64,000 nucleotides of DNA. It comes from Mercurialis annua. Lineage: Eukaryota; Streptophyta; Magnoliopsida; Malpighiales; Euphorbiaceae. Below the pieces are notes generated by a model, which searched no databases, was not told the origin of the DNA, and saw only the letters and a list, made by a program, of their open reading frames with translations. The stretch lies in the NCBI RefSeq assembly GCF_937616625.2, contig NC_065571.1, positions 51,259,651 through 51,323,650 of the forward strand, written 5' to 3'. Positions 48,509 to 59,185 of this stretch are shown here, in pieces; position 1 is the stretch's first letter; the number at the start of each line of letters is the position of its first letter. The position numbers and the translations under genes were made by a program.

Positions 48509-49008
48509 GAGAAATTCTTAGGTAAACTCAGTCCATCACGTCATCCGTACTAACCCTATCACATTATGACATGTTATTAAAATGATGGTAATCTTGTAAT
48601 ATTACTATATAAATGTGTAAATAAATGATAAACGAATTTGTAAGATTGCCATCATTTTAATAATGTGTCATCAGTGGCGGAACGAGAACTCAAATGTAGG
48701 AGGGTAGAAATTTTCATTTTCGGCTATTTAAAAAAATGAAACGACAGTTTACACGGATTAAAATGGTAATTTATATTTGTGAGGGCGGTTTTAACCGCCT
48801 CTACAAGGAAAAAACCGCCCCTAACACTCATAGGGGCGGTTATAACCGCTCCGCAAGAAAAATACTTTTAATAGCTGTTTTTTTTTCCGGCGAGGAGGGT
48901 CGGCCGATCGACCCTCCTGACCCTCCCCTGATTTTGCTCATGCGTGTTATAATGTGATAGGTTTAGTTCACGGTTAACATGGTGGATTGAATTACCTAAG
49001 AATTTCTC
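48509..49008. mobile_element. GAGAAATTCTTAGG MITE split by a second insertion
   Basis: The left half GAGAAATTCTTAGGTAAAC and the right half TACCTAAGAATTTCTC match the compact copy at 63418-63641, except for an extra block (48672-48943) in the middle. The host MITE without it would be about 220 bp. A duplication was not clear at this copy. Confidence 0.75.
48672..48943. mobile_element. Small insertion starting CAGTGGCGGAACGAG
   Basis: Interrupts the MITE at GTGTCAT/GTGTTAT (imperfect 7-base repeat on both sides). It carries GGGCGGTTTTAACCGCC and GGGGCGGTTATAACCGC dyads and ends near ACCCTCCCCTGATTTTGC. The class is unknown. The ORF at 48736-48957 reads through it and is not supported. Confidence 0.5.
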
Positions 49009-49266
49009 ATTACACATACTATAAATTTGATTCATCATCTCTATCTTTCTAAATTTGAGTACAATTAGTATAAACTCAAATTCTGAATATAATAAGGAAC
49101 AGATAATATATTACACTGAAAAAGGGAGACCAGAACTGTAAAAGTTAGAATCAAAACCCGAGGAAGGAACTGTAGAAAGCACTGTATTTAATTACTGTCC
49201 TTACAAAATATAAGAATATTTCTACATAAAGCTTTGCCTGTAAATATTCTTCAAGAACAAGAAAAT

Positions 49267-50959
49267 CTAACCTTGCCAATCTGATTGATTTTGGCTGTGC
49301 TGCCCATAAGAACTTGAAGAATTCGAATTTAAATGAGCAAAGCCAGCTATATCAAGAAAATCTTTATGAGAAAATGTTTTCAAACCCAAGAAATCTCTTG
49401 TCAAACCATCATTTCCATGAACACTATCAGTTCTACTAAACTGTGACTCTGCAGATTTTGAGAGATTCTCTTGAAAATTATTATGAATATTTATATACCC
49501 ATCTCGTTTTGGATTCAACATTCCATTGAAAGCTTCACGATCAAAATCAGACATTGATCGATCAAAACTCATCATTTCATTGACAATAGATGAATTTGTA
49601 ATAGTCTGATGATCATGCTGGTTTATAATACCAGAAGAGACATTTTTTATGTGTTCACGTGAAGAAAAGCACCCAACACTGGAATTATTATTACCAGCTG
49701 TAGTAGATACTACCGAGGTAGAACTGAACCCAGTTGCTGTCGTTATTTCAGACATGTGAGCTTGGTGGGGTCTGACCATGGAAGTAGCTGTAGCAGATGA
49801 GGAAGAAGAAGAAGATGGCTTACTCATAGACACGCCCATTTGAGCTGCTTTTTGCAGTAATGCAGTTGCTGATATGTGAGGAGAAGCAGTAACGGGCTGA
49901 AATGGAGGAAGTGCTGGAAAATTGTTATTAATATTAGGGTTAGGGCTAGGGTTTTGACCATTTTCAAGAAATGGGTGATGATTATGACCTAAATTTGATG
50001 CCAATAATTGTCTTGGATTGAAAAACTGGTGGCTTTGATCTTGCTCTCTTTTAACAGACTGTAAATCTATCTGCTGTTGTTGTAGTAATTGAGAAGAAAT
50101 TACATTCTCTTCTGCTAATGCATCACAAAATGCTCTGTGAGTAATAAAACTGTCCCTTCTGCAAAACCATTCAAGATAAATAAAAACAACACATAAATAC
50201 AAATTTGTATACCATTAAATTTCTGCTATATAGCTAGTTTAGTATCTTTAAAAGTACCCTTTTATTTCTCTTTCTTGTGTCAACTTTTTGTACCCTTTTT
50301 CTAAATTTTTAATTAAATTACATAGCCCTTTAAGTTAGATTATAAGAAATATTGATTTTGGAACTGAGACATCAAGAATTGGTGTCTTGTTTTGATAAAT
50401 AAATTACCTAGAGAAAAGGGTTCCACAATCACATCGATATTCTCTTGTGCCACAAATTTTAGAATGAGCTTTCCAATCAGATTGAACAGCATAACGCTTC
50501 GAGCATTTCTCACATTTCCACTTCTTCTCGCCATGTTTTCTGCAGAAATGCTTCTTGATCCCCGTAAGGTCACCGAGAGCTCTCGATGGATCATGGTGCA
50601 CACATGTCGTTTCAGGACAAACATAAACTTTCTTTTTCACTTCTTTATTTGTTCTTTGCTTCAACTTCCATGGCAAATTATGGCCTCTTCTGTGTAGCTG
50701 AAGATTCTGATCTCTTTTGAATCCTTTGTTACAGATCTCACAGATAAATCTGTTGGTCGCTAGCAGAGATTTGGGGGACATAGCTATCACTTCTGCATCC
50801 GGGTCTGCTTCAAAATTAATAAATATCAAAACCAAGATTATAAAAATTTAAAATCGATTGAAAACATGTAATCTTTTTGAATTTTCGATAACCTGGGTTG
50901 CCTGGTAGACTTCTTTTCCTCTTTAGTGGCGGTTCTTGATTTTCTTGTTGTGCATACAT
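49267..50959 (-). CDS. INDETERMINATE-DOMAIN (IDD) C2H2 zinc-finger transcription factor
   Basis: Plant-specific nuclear DNA-binding regulator. I read three exons on the minus strand: 50959-50893, 50807-50408 and 50158-49267, in frame, about 452 residues. The N-terminus has the basic signal KRKRSLPGNP. The ID domain is complete. Finger 1 has Cys45, Cys48, His61, His65; finger 2 has Cys86, Cys91, His109, His114. Finger 3 has Cys121, Cys124, His137, Cys141; finger 4 has Cys148, Cys150, His163, Cys167. The C-terminal half is rich in Ser, Asn and Gln and keeps two IDD signatures, SATALLQKAAQMG and TRDFLGL, which in this family bind partners. Which IDD paralogue it is cannot be told. The stop at 49267-49269 overlaps a possible GT donor, but the end looks natural. 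A MULE lies about 270 bp upstream. Confidence 0.93.
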
Positions 50960-51231
50960 AGTTGCAGTACCTGAAGAAACACTAAAGAAGATTCAAGAAA
51001 TGTGCAAAATCATCAACTCAGAATTCTGAATGAAAATAAAAATGTGAAGTTAGAGAGAGAAAGGAGGAGAGAGAGGGAGGGGTTTGAAGCAGAGGTGTCT
51101 CACCATCCAAAACTGAAGACAACAGGGTTGTATTCTGACGTCCACTTTCTGTCTTTTCTTTTGTTTTGTTCCAATCCTACCTATATCATTATTTCTTGTG
51201 CGATATTTTTTTTTATCAACCTTCTTCTATG
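50960..51231 (-). promoter_or_regulatory. IDD upstream region and leader
   Basis: On the plus strand a GAGAGAG/GGAGGAG purine tract lies at 51053-51082 (CT-rich on the gene strand), often found in plant leaders. The remaining 5' flank is only about 270 bp before the MULE begins, so any more distant control elements are now on the far side of the transposon. Confidence 0.45.
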
Positions 51232-51335
51232 ATTATTAATGGGTTTTTGACAAAAAAGTGCCCCTACCCAATTAATATTTATGGTTTTGTGTCCCAGGCC
51301 ACAAAAATTACATTTTTGTGCCTGGGGCCCACGCT

Positions 51336-51511
51336 GCCCGCAAACAGCCATTGCGGGCAGCAATATTGCCCGCAATGGCTGTTTGCGGGCCAGTTAATCA
51401 CCCTGATTAAGGGTGATTAACTGGCCCGCAAACAGCCATTGCGGGCCAGTAATTAAATTCCCTGCCACATGGCAGGGAATTTAATGTCGCCCGCAATGGC
51501 TGTTTGCGGGC
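51336..51511. repeat. Subterminal 23-bp dyad array, left end of MULE
   Basis: Four copies of GCCCGCAAACAGCCATTGCG (continuing GGC) in orientations +, -, +, - at 51336-51358, 51368-51390, 51424-51446 and 51489-51511. The spacers are themselves palindromes: CAGTTAATCACCC pairs with GGGTGATTAACTG, and AAATTCCCTGCCA with TGGCAGGGAATTT. The whole could fold into several stems. Confidence 0.9.
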
Positions 51512-51514
51512 GAC

Positions 51515-52050
51515 ATCCCCTATTTAAGGGGGGTGTGTGGTGAAGTTTCACCACACTTACACCAAATCAAACATAAAAAAAAAGCTTAATCGGATTTGGA
51601 GTAATTTGGCGGATTTGGAGTAATTTGGCGGATTTGGAGTAATTTGGCGGATTATTTTTGGAGCTTAATCGGATTATTTTGGAGCTTAAAATTTTATTAT
51701 TATTATTTTGCGAGGACTACAAGAGGTAAGTCCGTATTACTTTTTATTTTTTATAGCTAATTTTTTTAATAAATAATAAATATGTATTGTTAGATTTAGA
51801 ATAATAAATGTGTATTGTTAGATTTAGAATTTAGTTAATATTAGATTTAAAATTTATATTATTAAATTTAGATTTAGAATATTAAAACGATTTGTATGAA
51901 TATAAAACACAAAAACATTATAGAATGAACATTACTCATAAATATTTGATATAATATATAATAGTTTGATTAAAATGTGGACGATTTGCTAAATAGTAAT
52001 GTACATTTGTAGAAATTACTTTAATATTAATTTATTACGCATGTTTGTAG
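51515..52050 (+). promoter_or_regulatory. MULE transposase promoter and 5'UTR with likely leader intron
   Basis: CCCTATTTAAGGGG just after the dyad array holds a TATA-like TATTTAA. Three 19-bp repeats GGATTTGGAGTAATTTGGC lie at 51592-51648. A donor AAGAG|GTAAGT at about 51725 and an acceptor TTTGTAG at about 52050, two bases before the ATG, suggest a leader intron. Confidence 0.5.
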
Positions 52051-52052
52051 TA

Positions 52053-54601
52053 ATGGCGTCAAACACCATATTATTTGTGATATGGTGTGATGGTAGCATC
52101 ATAAACTCCCCTCGTGGAGTTGAATATTTGGGGGGTAGATATGTTCATGTGCCGATTAATGGAAGAATAAATTTTGGGGAGTTGGCCGAAATCTGTAGAA
52201 CGGCAGTATCTACTAGTGTGAGCCCTCCGGAGGTGACGAAAATTTATTTTCGGCTACCTCATGTTGAAAGGTACGAGATATGTTCATACTCGTTGTTCGA
52301 AGTGCAAGATGACCAACACGTATTTGCGATTCTGAACCAGACAGCTCGGATGCCGACGTTGAACGTGTTAGAGTTCTACGTGGAGTATCATATTTCGGCT
52401 TCTAATGAAACTTCGATGCAACTAGATTTATGTTCTAGTGAGTCTGAGAGAGGCAGTGTGGAAGAGGAAGAAGATGAGCACTATGATAGTGAGGAAGAGG
52501 ATATGGAGGATGTTCTAATCGCTGAACAACCAAGTAATATTACACATTACCAGTCTCGACTTCCGCAACACATACGATGTGTCGATCTCAGTGACTTTGA
52601 TGTGGACGAGACATGGGAAGCGCCGAACATTGAATGGCAGCGTGGGATGGAATTTCAAACCGGGATGATTTTCTCGAGTCGATTGGCTGTGCGAACATGT
52701 GCCATTACTTATTCGGTTGATAATGGACGAGAGTTTAAGAGTCGCCGGACAACAAAAACAACACTGGTCCTAGTTTGCAAGCATCGAGAAATGTGCGATT
52801 GGTGGCTGCGGGCCACCCTGCTTCAGAAAACCAACACATGGACGTTGACGAAATATATAGGGCCACACAAATGCGATATGCTAGCGTCAACTCGTAACCA
52901 CAGAAATTTCGGAATTATTCAAATTGCCGATTTTATTAAGAGTCAAGTGTTGGGGCAGCGTGATATTCGGATTAAGACGCTTATGGCAGGAATTTTAGAA
53001 TCCTTAGGACTGGACCTTCCATATAAGCGGGTGTGGTATGCAAAGGAGAGAGCAATTAGCAGCGTCTACGGGGACTGGGAATATAACTACACGCAAATCA
53101 CGAAATTCATGGATAATGTGGTCGAAGTGAATCCTGGATCCTTTTGGCATGGTGAAGGTATGAAAATAAATCACTTTTGTAAATTTAATATGTAATTAAA
53201 TTTACATTATATCCTAACTATATCCATTTTAAACAGGCCGACTAACTGATTGCGGTGGGGTGCAATGTAGAATTTTCAAGCGAATGTTTTGGACCTTCTT
53301 TCCGATGGTTGACGGATTTCCATTTTGCAAACCAGTTCTATTCATCGACGGGACGCACTTATATGGTAAATACAAATTGCATATGTTGATAGCGTCGGCG
53401 GTAGATGGCAACAACCACATAATGCCAGTGGCGTTTGCAATAGTTGAGTCCGAATCTAGTGAGAGTTTTGAATATTTTTTGAATCATCTTGGAGATCAAG
53501 TCATTCGCGACCGAAAGGTGGCCATTGTATCAGATCGTGCTCCCGGATTAATATCGGTTTTGAGGCGTCCGGAATGGGAAGGGATTGATCATTTTTTCTG
53601 TATTCGGCATTTAATGGCTAATTTCCACACTCATATCAGAAATAATGATATGAAGTTGCTGGCTGAGAAAGCAGGTATTTTGCTGTCACTCGTCAACATT
53701 TCTGGTTATTGAACCAAAAAAGAGTATAAATTTTGCATTAACAAATACCTCATATTAACGTGTAGGTCGGACTTTTCAAGAGAAAAAGTACGAGCGATAC
53801 ATGGCCACTATGGCAATAAGATCTCCGGCGGGGTATGCTTATTTGACCGATGAGAGATATCTTAAGAAAGAACAGTGGGCTTTGTGTTGGGACATTAAGG
53901 CGCAAAGGAACGGTGTAATGACGACGAACTACGCCGAGTCCATTAATGCAACTCTAAAGAATGTAAGGGGGCTTCCAATCACATCGATGATAGAGGCTAT
54001 CTTTGACAGACTCAGCGATATGTTCGTCAAGCGTTGGGAAATGTATAAAGGGATAATCGGCAAAGGCGTCATGTTCACTCCGATCTGCAACACGCATCTG
54101 AAAAATGCAACATTAAAGGCCCGCACACATAAACTCAAGAAATATAACCCGGACACCCTGACTTATCGAGTGATTACAAAGAAAGACAATTTTCGAAGAA
54201 AGGGAGGAAATACTCAGAAGGTCAACCTTCAAATGATGAAGTGCACGTGCGGGAAGTTCCAACACCGCCAGATCCCTTGCTCCCATGCCATGGCAGTCAT
54301 TCAACAAGAAAAGTTAAACCCTCACAACTACGTAGGGTGGCGGTACCAAACCAAGAATGCCATACAAGCATGGAATACTCAATTTAATCAATTACCTACC
54401 GACGAGCTGTGGATTGGTTCTCGGGAGGTGCCATTTATTCCAGACATTAACTTGATAAGAAAGAAGGGACGACCGGTAAACCAAAGGATTAGAAATGATA
54501 TGGACCAGACCTACAGAGAGGACAGCGACCCTAATTTTTGCAGTAGATGTAGTATCGCCGGCCATAATGCTTCGACTTGTACTAATTATCCTGATATGTG
54601 A
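52053..54601 (+). CDS. MULE transposase (MuDR-type)
   Basis: Cuts and moves the element. I read three exons, 52053-53157, 53237-53674 and 53766-54601, in frame, about 792 residues. I chose the ATG at 52053 (MASNTILF) because the upstream in-frame ATG at 51999 lies in the putative leader intron. Seen in order: an N-terminal domain; an acidic linker (about 130-155); the MuDR DNA-binding region around CKHREMCDWWLRA; the DDE catalytic domain with Asp406 (FIDGTHLYGKY), Asp468 (VSDRAPG) and the likely Glu572 (NYAESIN); a SWIM zinc finger with Cys674, Cys676, Cys686 and His688; and a C-terminal zinc knuckle Cys773, Cys776, His781, Cys786. No stop or frameshift was seen. This is the first gene of the element. 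Confidence 0.92.
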
Positions 54602-54705
54602 ATTGTAGAAAATCTAAATAGCTGCTCTTTTGAAATTTAAAGTCTTAGTAGTTGCTCTTGCAAATTTTGATGTTATTTGCATTTTGCATTGTGTAATATA
54701 TAGGT

Positions 54706-55287
54706 ATGAGTTCGTCAAGACGTCAAAATTCTTCGACAATTCAAGTTGTGCAGAAATATGAGGATCATTTTTGTGAAGTTTGGTATGGAAAAAAACGGGC
54801 TTTTCAAAATAGCCCAATCCATCCTTGCATGGATAAATCACAAGCCGGACATATATTTGTTGGTCGGCACACAAAAAATTTGAATGATTTTGGAAACGTT
54901 GTTGTTTCACCTGAGCCTTCGTGGGGAAAGTTGTGGGAACGCAGATGCGAGATGGAGGCCTACTGTGATTTTCACAGCATTTCTGTACCGGCGGCAATAT
55001 CCGCAACAATTTCGAGAAACACGGAAACGTCAATCCAATTATTGATGGAACGCCTTCAGATTGAAATACATGTGATGTCTTTACGGCTCAAGACATTTCA
55101 CGAAAATTTGGGCGATGGTCGAACCTTTCATGTTGATGAAAGTAACCCCCAGTCATGGAATAGTATGAAATTACAGGATTACGACGACAGTGATTCTGAT
55201 GATTTTGTGAAATATCTCCCCTGGACTTTAATAAGATGTTGTTCACAGTGTATAATTTTTGGAGCTTTCATCTATCTATGTTTTTAA
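54706..55287 (+). CDS. Small MULE ORF of unknown family
   Basis: About 193 residues, beginning 104 bases after the transposase stop, same strand. It starts MSSSRRQNSSTIQVVQKYED and has a middle region with HPCMDKSQAGHIFVGRHT and PSWGKLWERRCEMEAYCDFH, then a possibly helical part (about 105-135) and an acidic stretch (DYDDSDSDDF). Cys and His residues are scattered but fit no zinc-finger pattern I know. The last part (after about residue 178) looks like read-through into AT-rich sequence, so a donor inside the ORF may join it to the next gene at the acceptor 55377. Function unknown; it may be an accessory gene of the transposon or the first exons of the PMD gene. Confidence 0.6.
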   Translation: MSSSRRQNSSTIQVVQKYEDHFCEVWYGKKRAFQNSPIHPCMDKSQAGHIFVGRHTKNLNDFGNVVVSPEPSWGKLWERRCEMEAYCDFHSISVPAAISATISRNTETSIQLLMERLQIEIHVMSLRLKTFHENLGDGRTFHVDESNPQSWNSMKLQDYDDSDSDDFVKYLPWTLIRCCSQCIIFGAFIYLCF

Positions 55288-55378
55288 TTTGTATCTATGT
55301 TTTTTAATGTATACGTTAAATTCGTATCTAATTTTAATATATTTAATTTATTCTAAATCTATTTGTGCATTTTCAGAT

Positions 55379-58015
55379 ATGGCTGGCCCTGCTCCATACG
55401 ATTACTTCCTTCCCGGACCGAGGGATGGAGGTTTAGTACTGCACAGACAGCATGATCACAGGTCACACTTTTATGTTTCCTGAGGGGGAGTGCACAATAA
55501 CCCTTCAGGACATAGCGATCTTGACGGGACTCCCCGTAAATGGGGCTGCTGTTACCGGACCGACTGTCAGAGGTTGGAGCAGTGTTACTCGCCGACTGCT
55601 TGGGAGAGATATGGTAGGGAGTAGAAATTGTCAGGGATCCTTTGTTACCAGTAGTTGGCTAGTCGATGAGTTTGATAGCTTCACACGGATACCTGATGCG
55701 GCTTCAGATGAGCAGATCGACTGGGCAGTTCGGGCGTACTTGTTGTTCCATCTACACGCCTGGTGTTTTTCCGACACGAACAGCGGGCAGATCGGACTGA
55801 GGATTCTTCCACATCTGGAGGACTTGACGGCCTTAGGGAGCATTAGTTGGGGTTCAGCGGCGCTCGCACACCTTTACCGCGAGATGTGCTTGTGTACTAT
55901 GGTTTCGCAGAATAGGCGAAACATCGGGGGGCCGCTTTGGATTCTTCAGCTATGGGCATTCGAGCGCCTTAGACCATTCAGGCCGAGGTTGAGATACCCG
56001 GCCATCACACCGCACTTACCGTTGGGTGACAGGTACATCATTTTATTAATACTTACATGAACAATTATTTGTAATTTTTAATTTTTTTATTAACAATGTT
56101 GTACTTGCGCAGATGGGCGGGTCCGCTAGATTTTCGACGGGTTCTTCATCGCAATCTGGATGCCATGAGATTAGCACTAGATGTATTACGTTACTCGGAT
56201 GTGAGTTATTTTGGGAACCTTTATTTTATAGTTATCAATTTGCACAACAACATTGCTAAAGTCTTTATTTTATAAATGCAGATCGATTGGCAACCATACA
56301 CCGAGGATGTTATCAGCCAGCTACATCCTTATTTTTTGGATGGTGCTCAGTTCTGGCGTGCTCGCGTGCCACTGATTTACTATCATATTATCGAGTGGCA
56401 CCAGCCGGATAGGGTGATGGCGCAGTTTGGTTTGCTTCAGCCTATACCTGAGCCACCTTCCCAGCTCCACATCCACCACACTGTCCAGTTTCGGGGGAGC
56501 TCAAGCTTCCAAAACACATTTAGCGAGTATGTCGCGATTTGGGACTCCAGGGAACTGTATGTGGTCCAAGGCCCGTTGCTGGACCATCCGCCCCACTTCC
56601 ATTCAGAGTACATGGAGTGGTACAGACGCATCAGTAGGAGATGGATTACCCATCACGGAGCAGAGACTGGATCAGCTGTATGTAATCTACATAATTCTAA
56701 TTTAAATTTTCTTTTATTTAATATGCTAACTGACTTTCTATTTTAATTTTTTTTCAGCGTGATGCCATGGAGAGGATTCGCTTACAGTCAGAGGCAGGGT
56801 CAAGTATTGGTACTTACGCTCGTAGTTACCAGTTAGGCACCATGGAGGACCGGAGGGACACACAGTGGCCACCCCCAGAGCCTGCTGTTCTGCCACAGCC
56901 CTTGCCTCATATAGATCCCCCGACGGTCGACGTACAGCGTATACGAGGTCGTCGTCGGGATAGAGCCAGACCTCACGAGGCGACGCGCGAGATGGCAGAG
57001 AACCCTATGCCACCCCCAGTACGTTTTAATCTAAAAATTTTTTATTGAATATTAAATCAATAATTCTAATAAACAATTTGTTTTTTAGGTCGACTTTCAC
57101 GGAGATACTGAGGATTTCGTCCGACAGTATTACGGGTCTACGACGTATTATGGGAGTACCTCAGCGCAGACACAGTGCCCACCAGCTGCATCATTTTCGG
57201 TACCACCTACGGACCCTCTCCCGGCACAGGTACGTTTCAATCTCAATTTAAATATTTTCCAAATTAATATCAATTATAATAATTATTAATTTCTTTTCTT
57301 TCAGCATGATTTCTTTGGGGATACCGAGGACTTCATTCGCCGCTATCCAGCTTCGTCTTTTACGGTACCGCCTGCGTCTGTACCCTATGTAGGCCCGTCA
57401 TTTGGGGAGGCACAGTACATCACGCCGCTGGCCACTCCTCCTCCACAGTTCTCACAGCATCCGGCTTCTGCTTTTACCCCGTTCCAGGCGACTCAGACGG
57501 CGCAGACACCTCCTCCTCAGACACCTACGTATTTGCCGACTGTTCCTGTATTTGACGATTCTTGGAACTTTAGCTCCCTGACCACTCCTCCCTCACAGCG
57601 GTCCCGACTTATGGAGGGGGGCTACATTCCGATGCTGCCAGGTCAAGATCCGGGCTCCTCTTCTCGCCCGACTCAGAGTCCCTCCCAGATGCATTTTTCT
57701 CTGGATGATCCTTGGATCAACAGTTTGGTTCAGGACCCACAGCCGTTTTGTGACTTCCAAGGAATGCAGGCTCCTTCTTTTTCTCTGGGATTAGGGTTAG
57801 ACCCCTCCTCACAGGCTCCTGCTCCTGAGGTGGATGATGATGACGAGATTGAGGATGTGGCCAGTCCAGTCGCCGATAGTGGAGAGAGAAGCTCCGGACC
57901 AGATGGAAGACGTTACCGCCGTTTGACTGATAGTCAGACGAGTCGACGTGTCAACAGGGGTTACGACATGAGGACACGCTTACGGAGTCCTGATAGATCA
58001 GACTTTACTGAGTAG
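55379..58015 (+). pseudogene. Plant mobile domain (PMD) gene in the MULE, damaged near its start
   Basis: Resembles the PMD (aminotransferase-like) proteins MAIN/MAIL1 and the PP7 long form. Exons read on the plus strand: 55379-56032, 56113-56200, 56282-56677, 56758-57018, 57089-57229 and 57305-58015, all with GT/AG borders. Exon 1 starts MAGPAPYDYFLPGPRDGG, then changes frame near 55460 and goes on as HTFMFPEGECTITLQDIAIL with GLPVNG. About 60 residues that normally lie between these blocks are missing, so I infer an internal deletion plus frameshift (or an unseen splice). The rest of the PMD is open (WHQPDRVMAQFG, HSEYMEWYRR). The tail is Pro-rich, and two adjacent exons start with near-identical DFHGDTEDFVRQY and DFFGDTEDFIRRY. 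It ends with a basic segment at 58015. Confidence 0.75.
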
Positions 58016-58284
58016 TTTTGTTATTTTTGTACAATTTTAAATTTTTGCATTATTAATTTATTTACGGTTACTTTTAATTGTGTTGTATGGTTTTTATATA
58101 TTTATGTATAATTTCTTTTTAATTTATTTTTATCGCTTAAATATTACTCGGAAAGACGCTCAATTCCTTTTAAATATCGAAATATCGAAATTGTAGATAA
58201 TTTTTATTTATAATATTTCAATTTTTAGTTGTGAATTTTTTTTAAAAAATTAAAAATATAATAATTTGTTTTTTTTTTAAATTC

Positions 58285-58456
58285 TGCTGCCAATGATTGG
58301 GGAGAGAATCTCCCCAATCATTGGCTGCTTAAGCAACCCGCAATTAGCCATTGCGGGCTGCTTAAGCACTTAATCCAGCTGTTAATCAGCTGGATTAAGT
58401 GGCCCGCAAACAGCCATTGCGGGCCAGATTTCTGCCCGCAATGGCTGTTTGCGGGC
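58285..58456. repeat. Subterminal dyad array, right end of MULE
   Basis: Three copies of the 23-bp unit: a variant CCCGCAATTAGCCATTGCGG at about 58337, a copy at 58402-58424 and an inverted copy at 58434-58456. They alternate with palindromic spacers CCAATGATTGGGGAG/CTCCCCAATCATTGG, GCTGCTTAAGCA and CTTAATCCAGCTG/CAGCTGGATTAAG. Confidence 0.85.
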
Positions 58457-58574
58457 AGCGTGGGCCCCAGGCACAAAAATGTAATTTTTGTGGCCTGGGG
58501 CACAAAACGGGAAATATTAATTGGGTAGGGGCACTTTTTTGTCAAAAACCCATTATTAATTACCATTATATAAG

Positions 58575-58576
<2 letters not shown>

Positions 58577-58633
<57 letters not shown>
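58577..58633. repeat. TA microsatellite
   Basis: About 28 TA units directly outside the MULE right end. Confidence 0.95.
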
Positions 58634-58635
<2 letters not shown>

Positions 58636-58807
58636 TGCTGTTTTCTGTATTATTAATTGAAATAAAGTTTTAAAGTTTATAATATAATATGGTTTACTCA
58701 AATACATGCACTACATTTTTCTGAGTAGTTGATTCTGTATTGACATTATTGTATTTTGATAATTAAATTATTATTATTTTTTATTTAGTTACTGAACTTT
58801 TTATATA

Positions 58808-59090
58808 ATCCCTCCGTCCTAATAGAGTTGTCTAATTTGAGAAATTTTTTTGTCACAAAACTCTTATTCACTTTTAGAAAGTAACTAACTTTTACATTCA
58901 ATTTTCGTATATTACCCTTATTTAAAATCTACTAGTGAATAAATTAATAGTAAATTGCAAATAGACCCTATATTAAATAGGTATATGACAAGAAAAGTAA
59001 GAAAAATTTCACAAAATCTATAAATAATAATTGCTTTTCTTAAACTGTGCGACAAAGATAAAGTGGACAACTCTATTAGGACAGAGAGAG
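58808..59090. mobile_element. Stowaway MITE, second copy
   Basis: The ends ATCCCTCCGTCCTAATAGAG and CTCTATTAGGACAGAGAGAG are flanked by TA. Aligned by eye, the sequence follows the 46472-46741 copy throughout (for example GACCCTATATTAAATAGG and TGCTTTTCTTAAACTGTG). Confidence 0.9.
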
Positions 59091-59094
59091 TATA

Positions 59095-59185
59095 TAATTG
59101 AGAGTGGAAGCGACTGTGGGAGACATAGAACCCACAACCTTGACAAAATGATGCTCAATGCTTTTGGGTTATAACTAGTTACGAA
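59095..59185 (-). mobile_element. SINE-like fragment
   Basis: On the minus strand AAGGTTGTGGGTTCTATGTC with CTCCCACAGTCGCTTCC resembles a tRNA-derived B box and is like the fragment at 27105-27215. It is short, without a tail. Confidence 0.35.

Larger units (their letters stand above)
51241..58551 (+). mobile_element. Autonomous-type MULE with transposase, unknown ORF and PMD gene
   Basis: Inverted ends of about 120 bp start GGGTTTTTGACAAAAAAGTG and end CACTTTTTTGTCAAAAACCC with very few differences. They are flanked by a perfect 9-bp duplication ATTATTAAT (51232-51240 and 58552-58560). Length is about 7.3 kb. Inside on the plus strand are a complete MULE transposase gene (52053-54601), a small ORF of unknown family (54706-55287), and a PMD gene (55379-58015). 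The ends hold arrays of a 23-bp GCCCGC...GCGGGC unit in alternating orientation. The near-identical TIRs, intact duplication and open transposase point to a recent insertion. It sits in the promoter region of the IDD gene. Confidence 0.93.

Noticed and set aside
49267..50202. IDD exon 3 extended upstream to an ATG at 50202
   Set aside because: The extra residues are translated intron; the acceptor at 50159-50160 joins in frame with exon 2 and restores the fourth zinc finger.
51999..52052. Earlier ATG for the MULE transposase
   Set aside because: Lies in the likely leader intron before the TTTGTAG acceptor; the added residues do not resemble the family's N-terminus.
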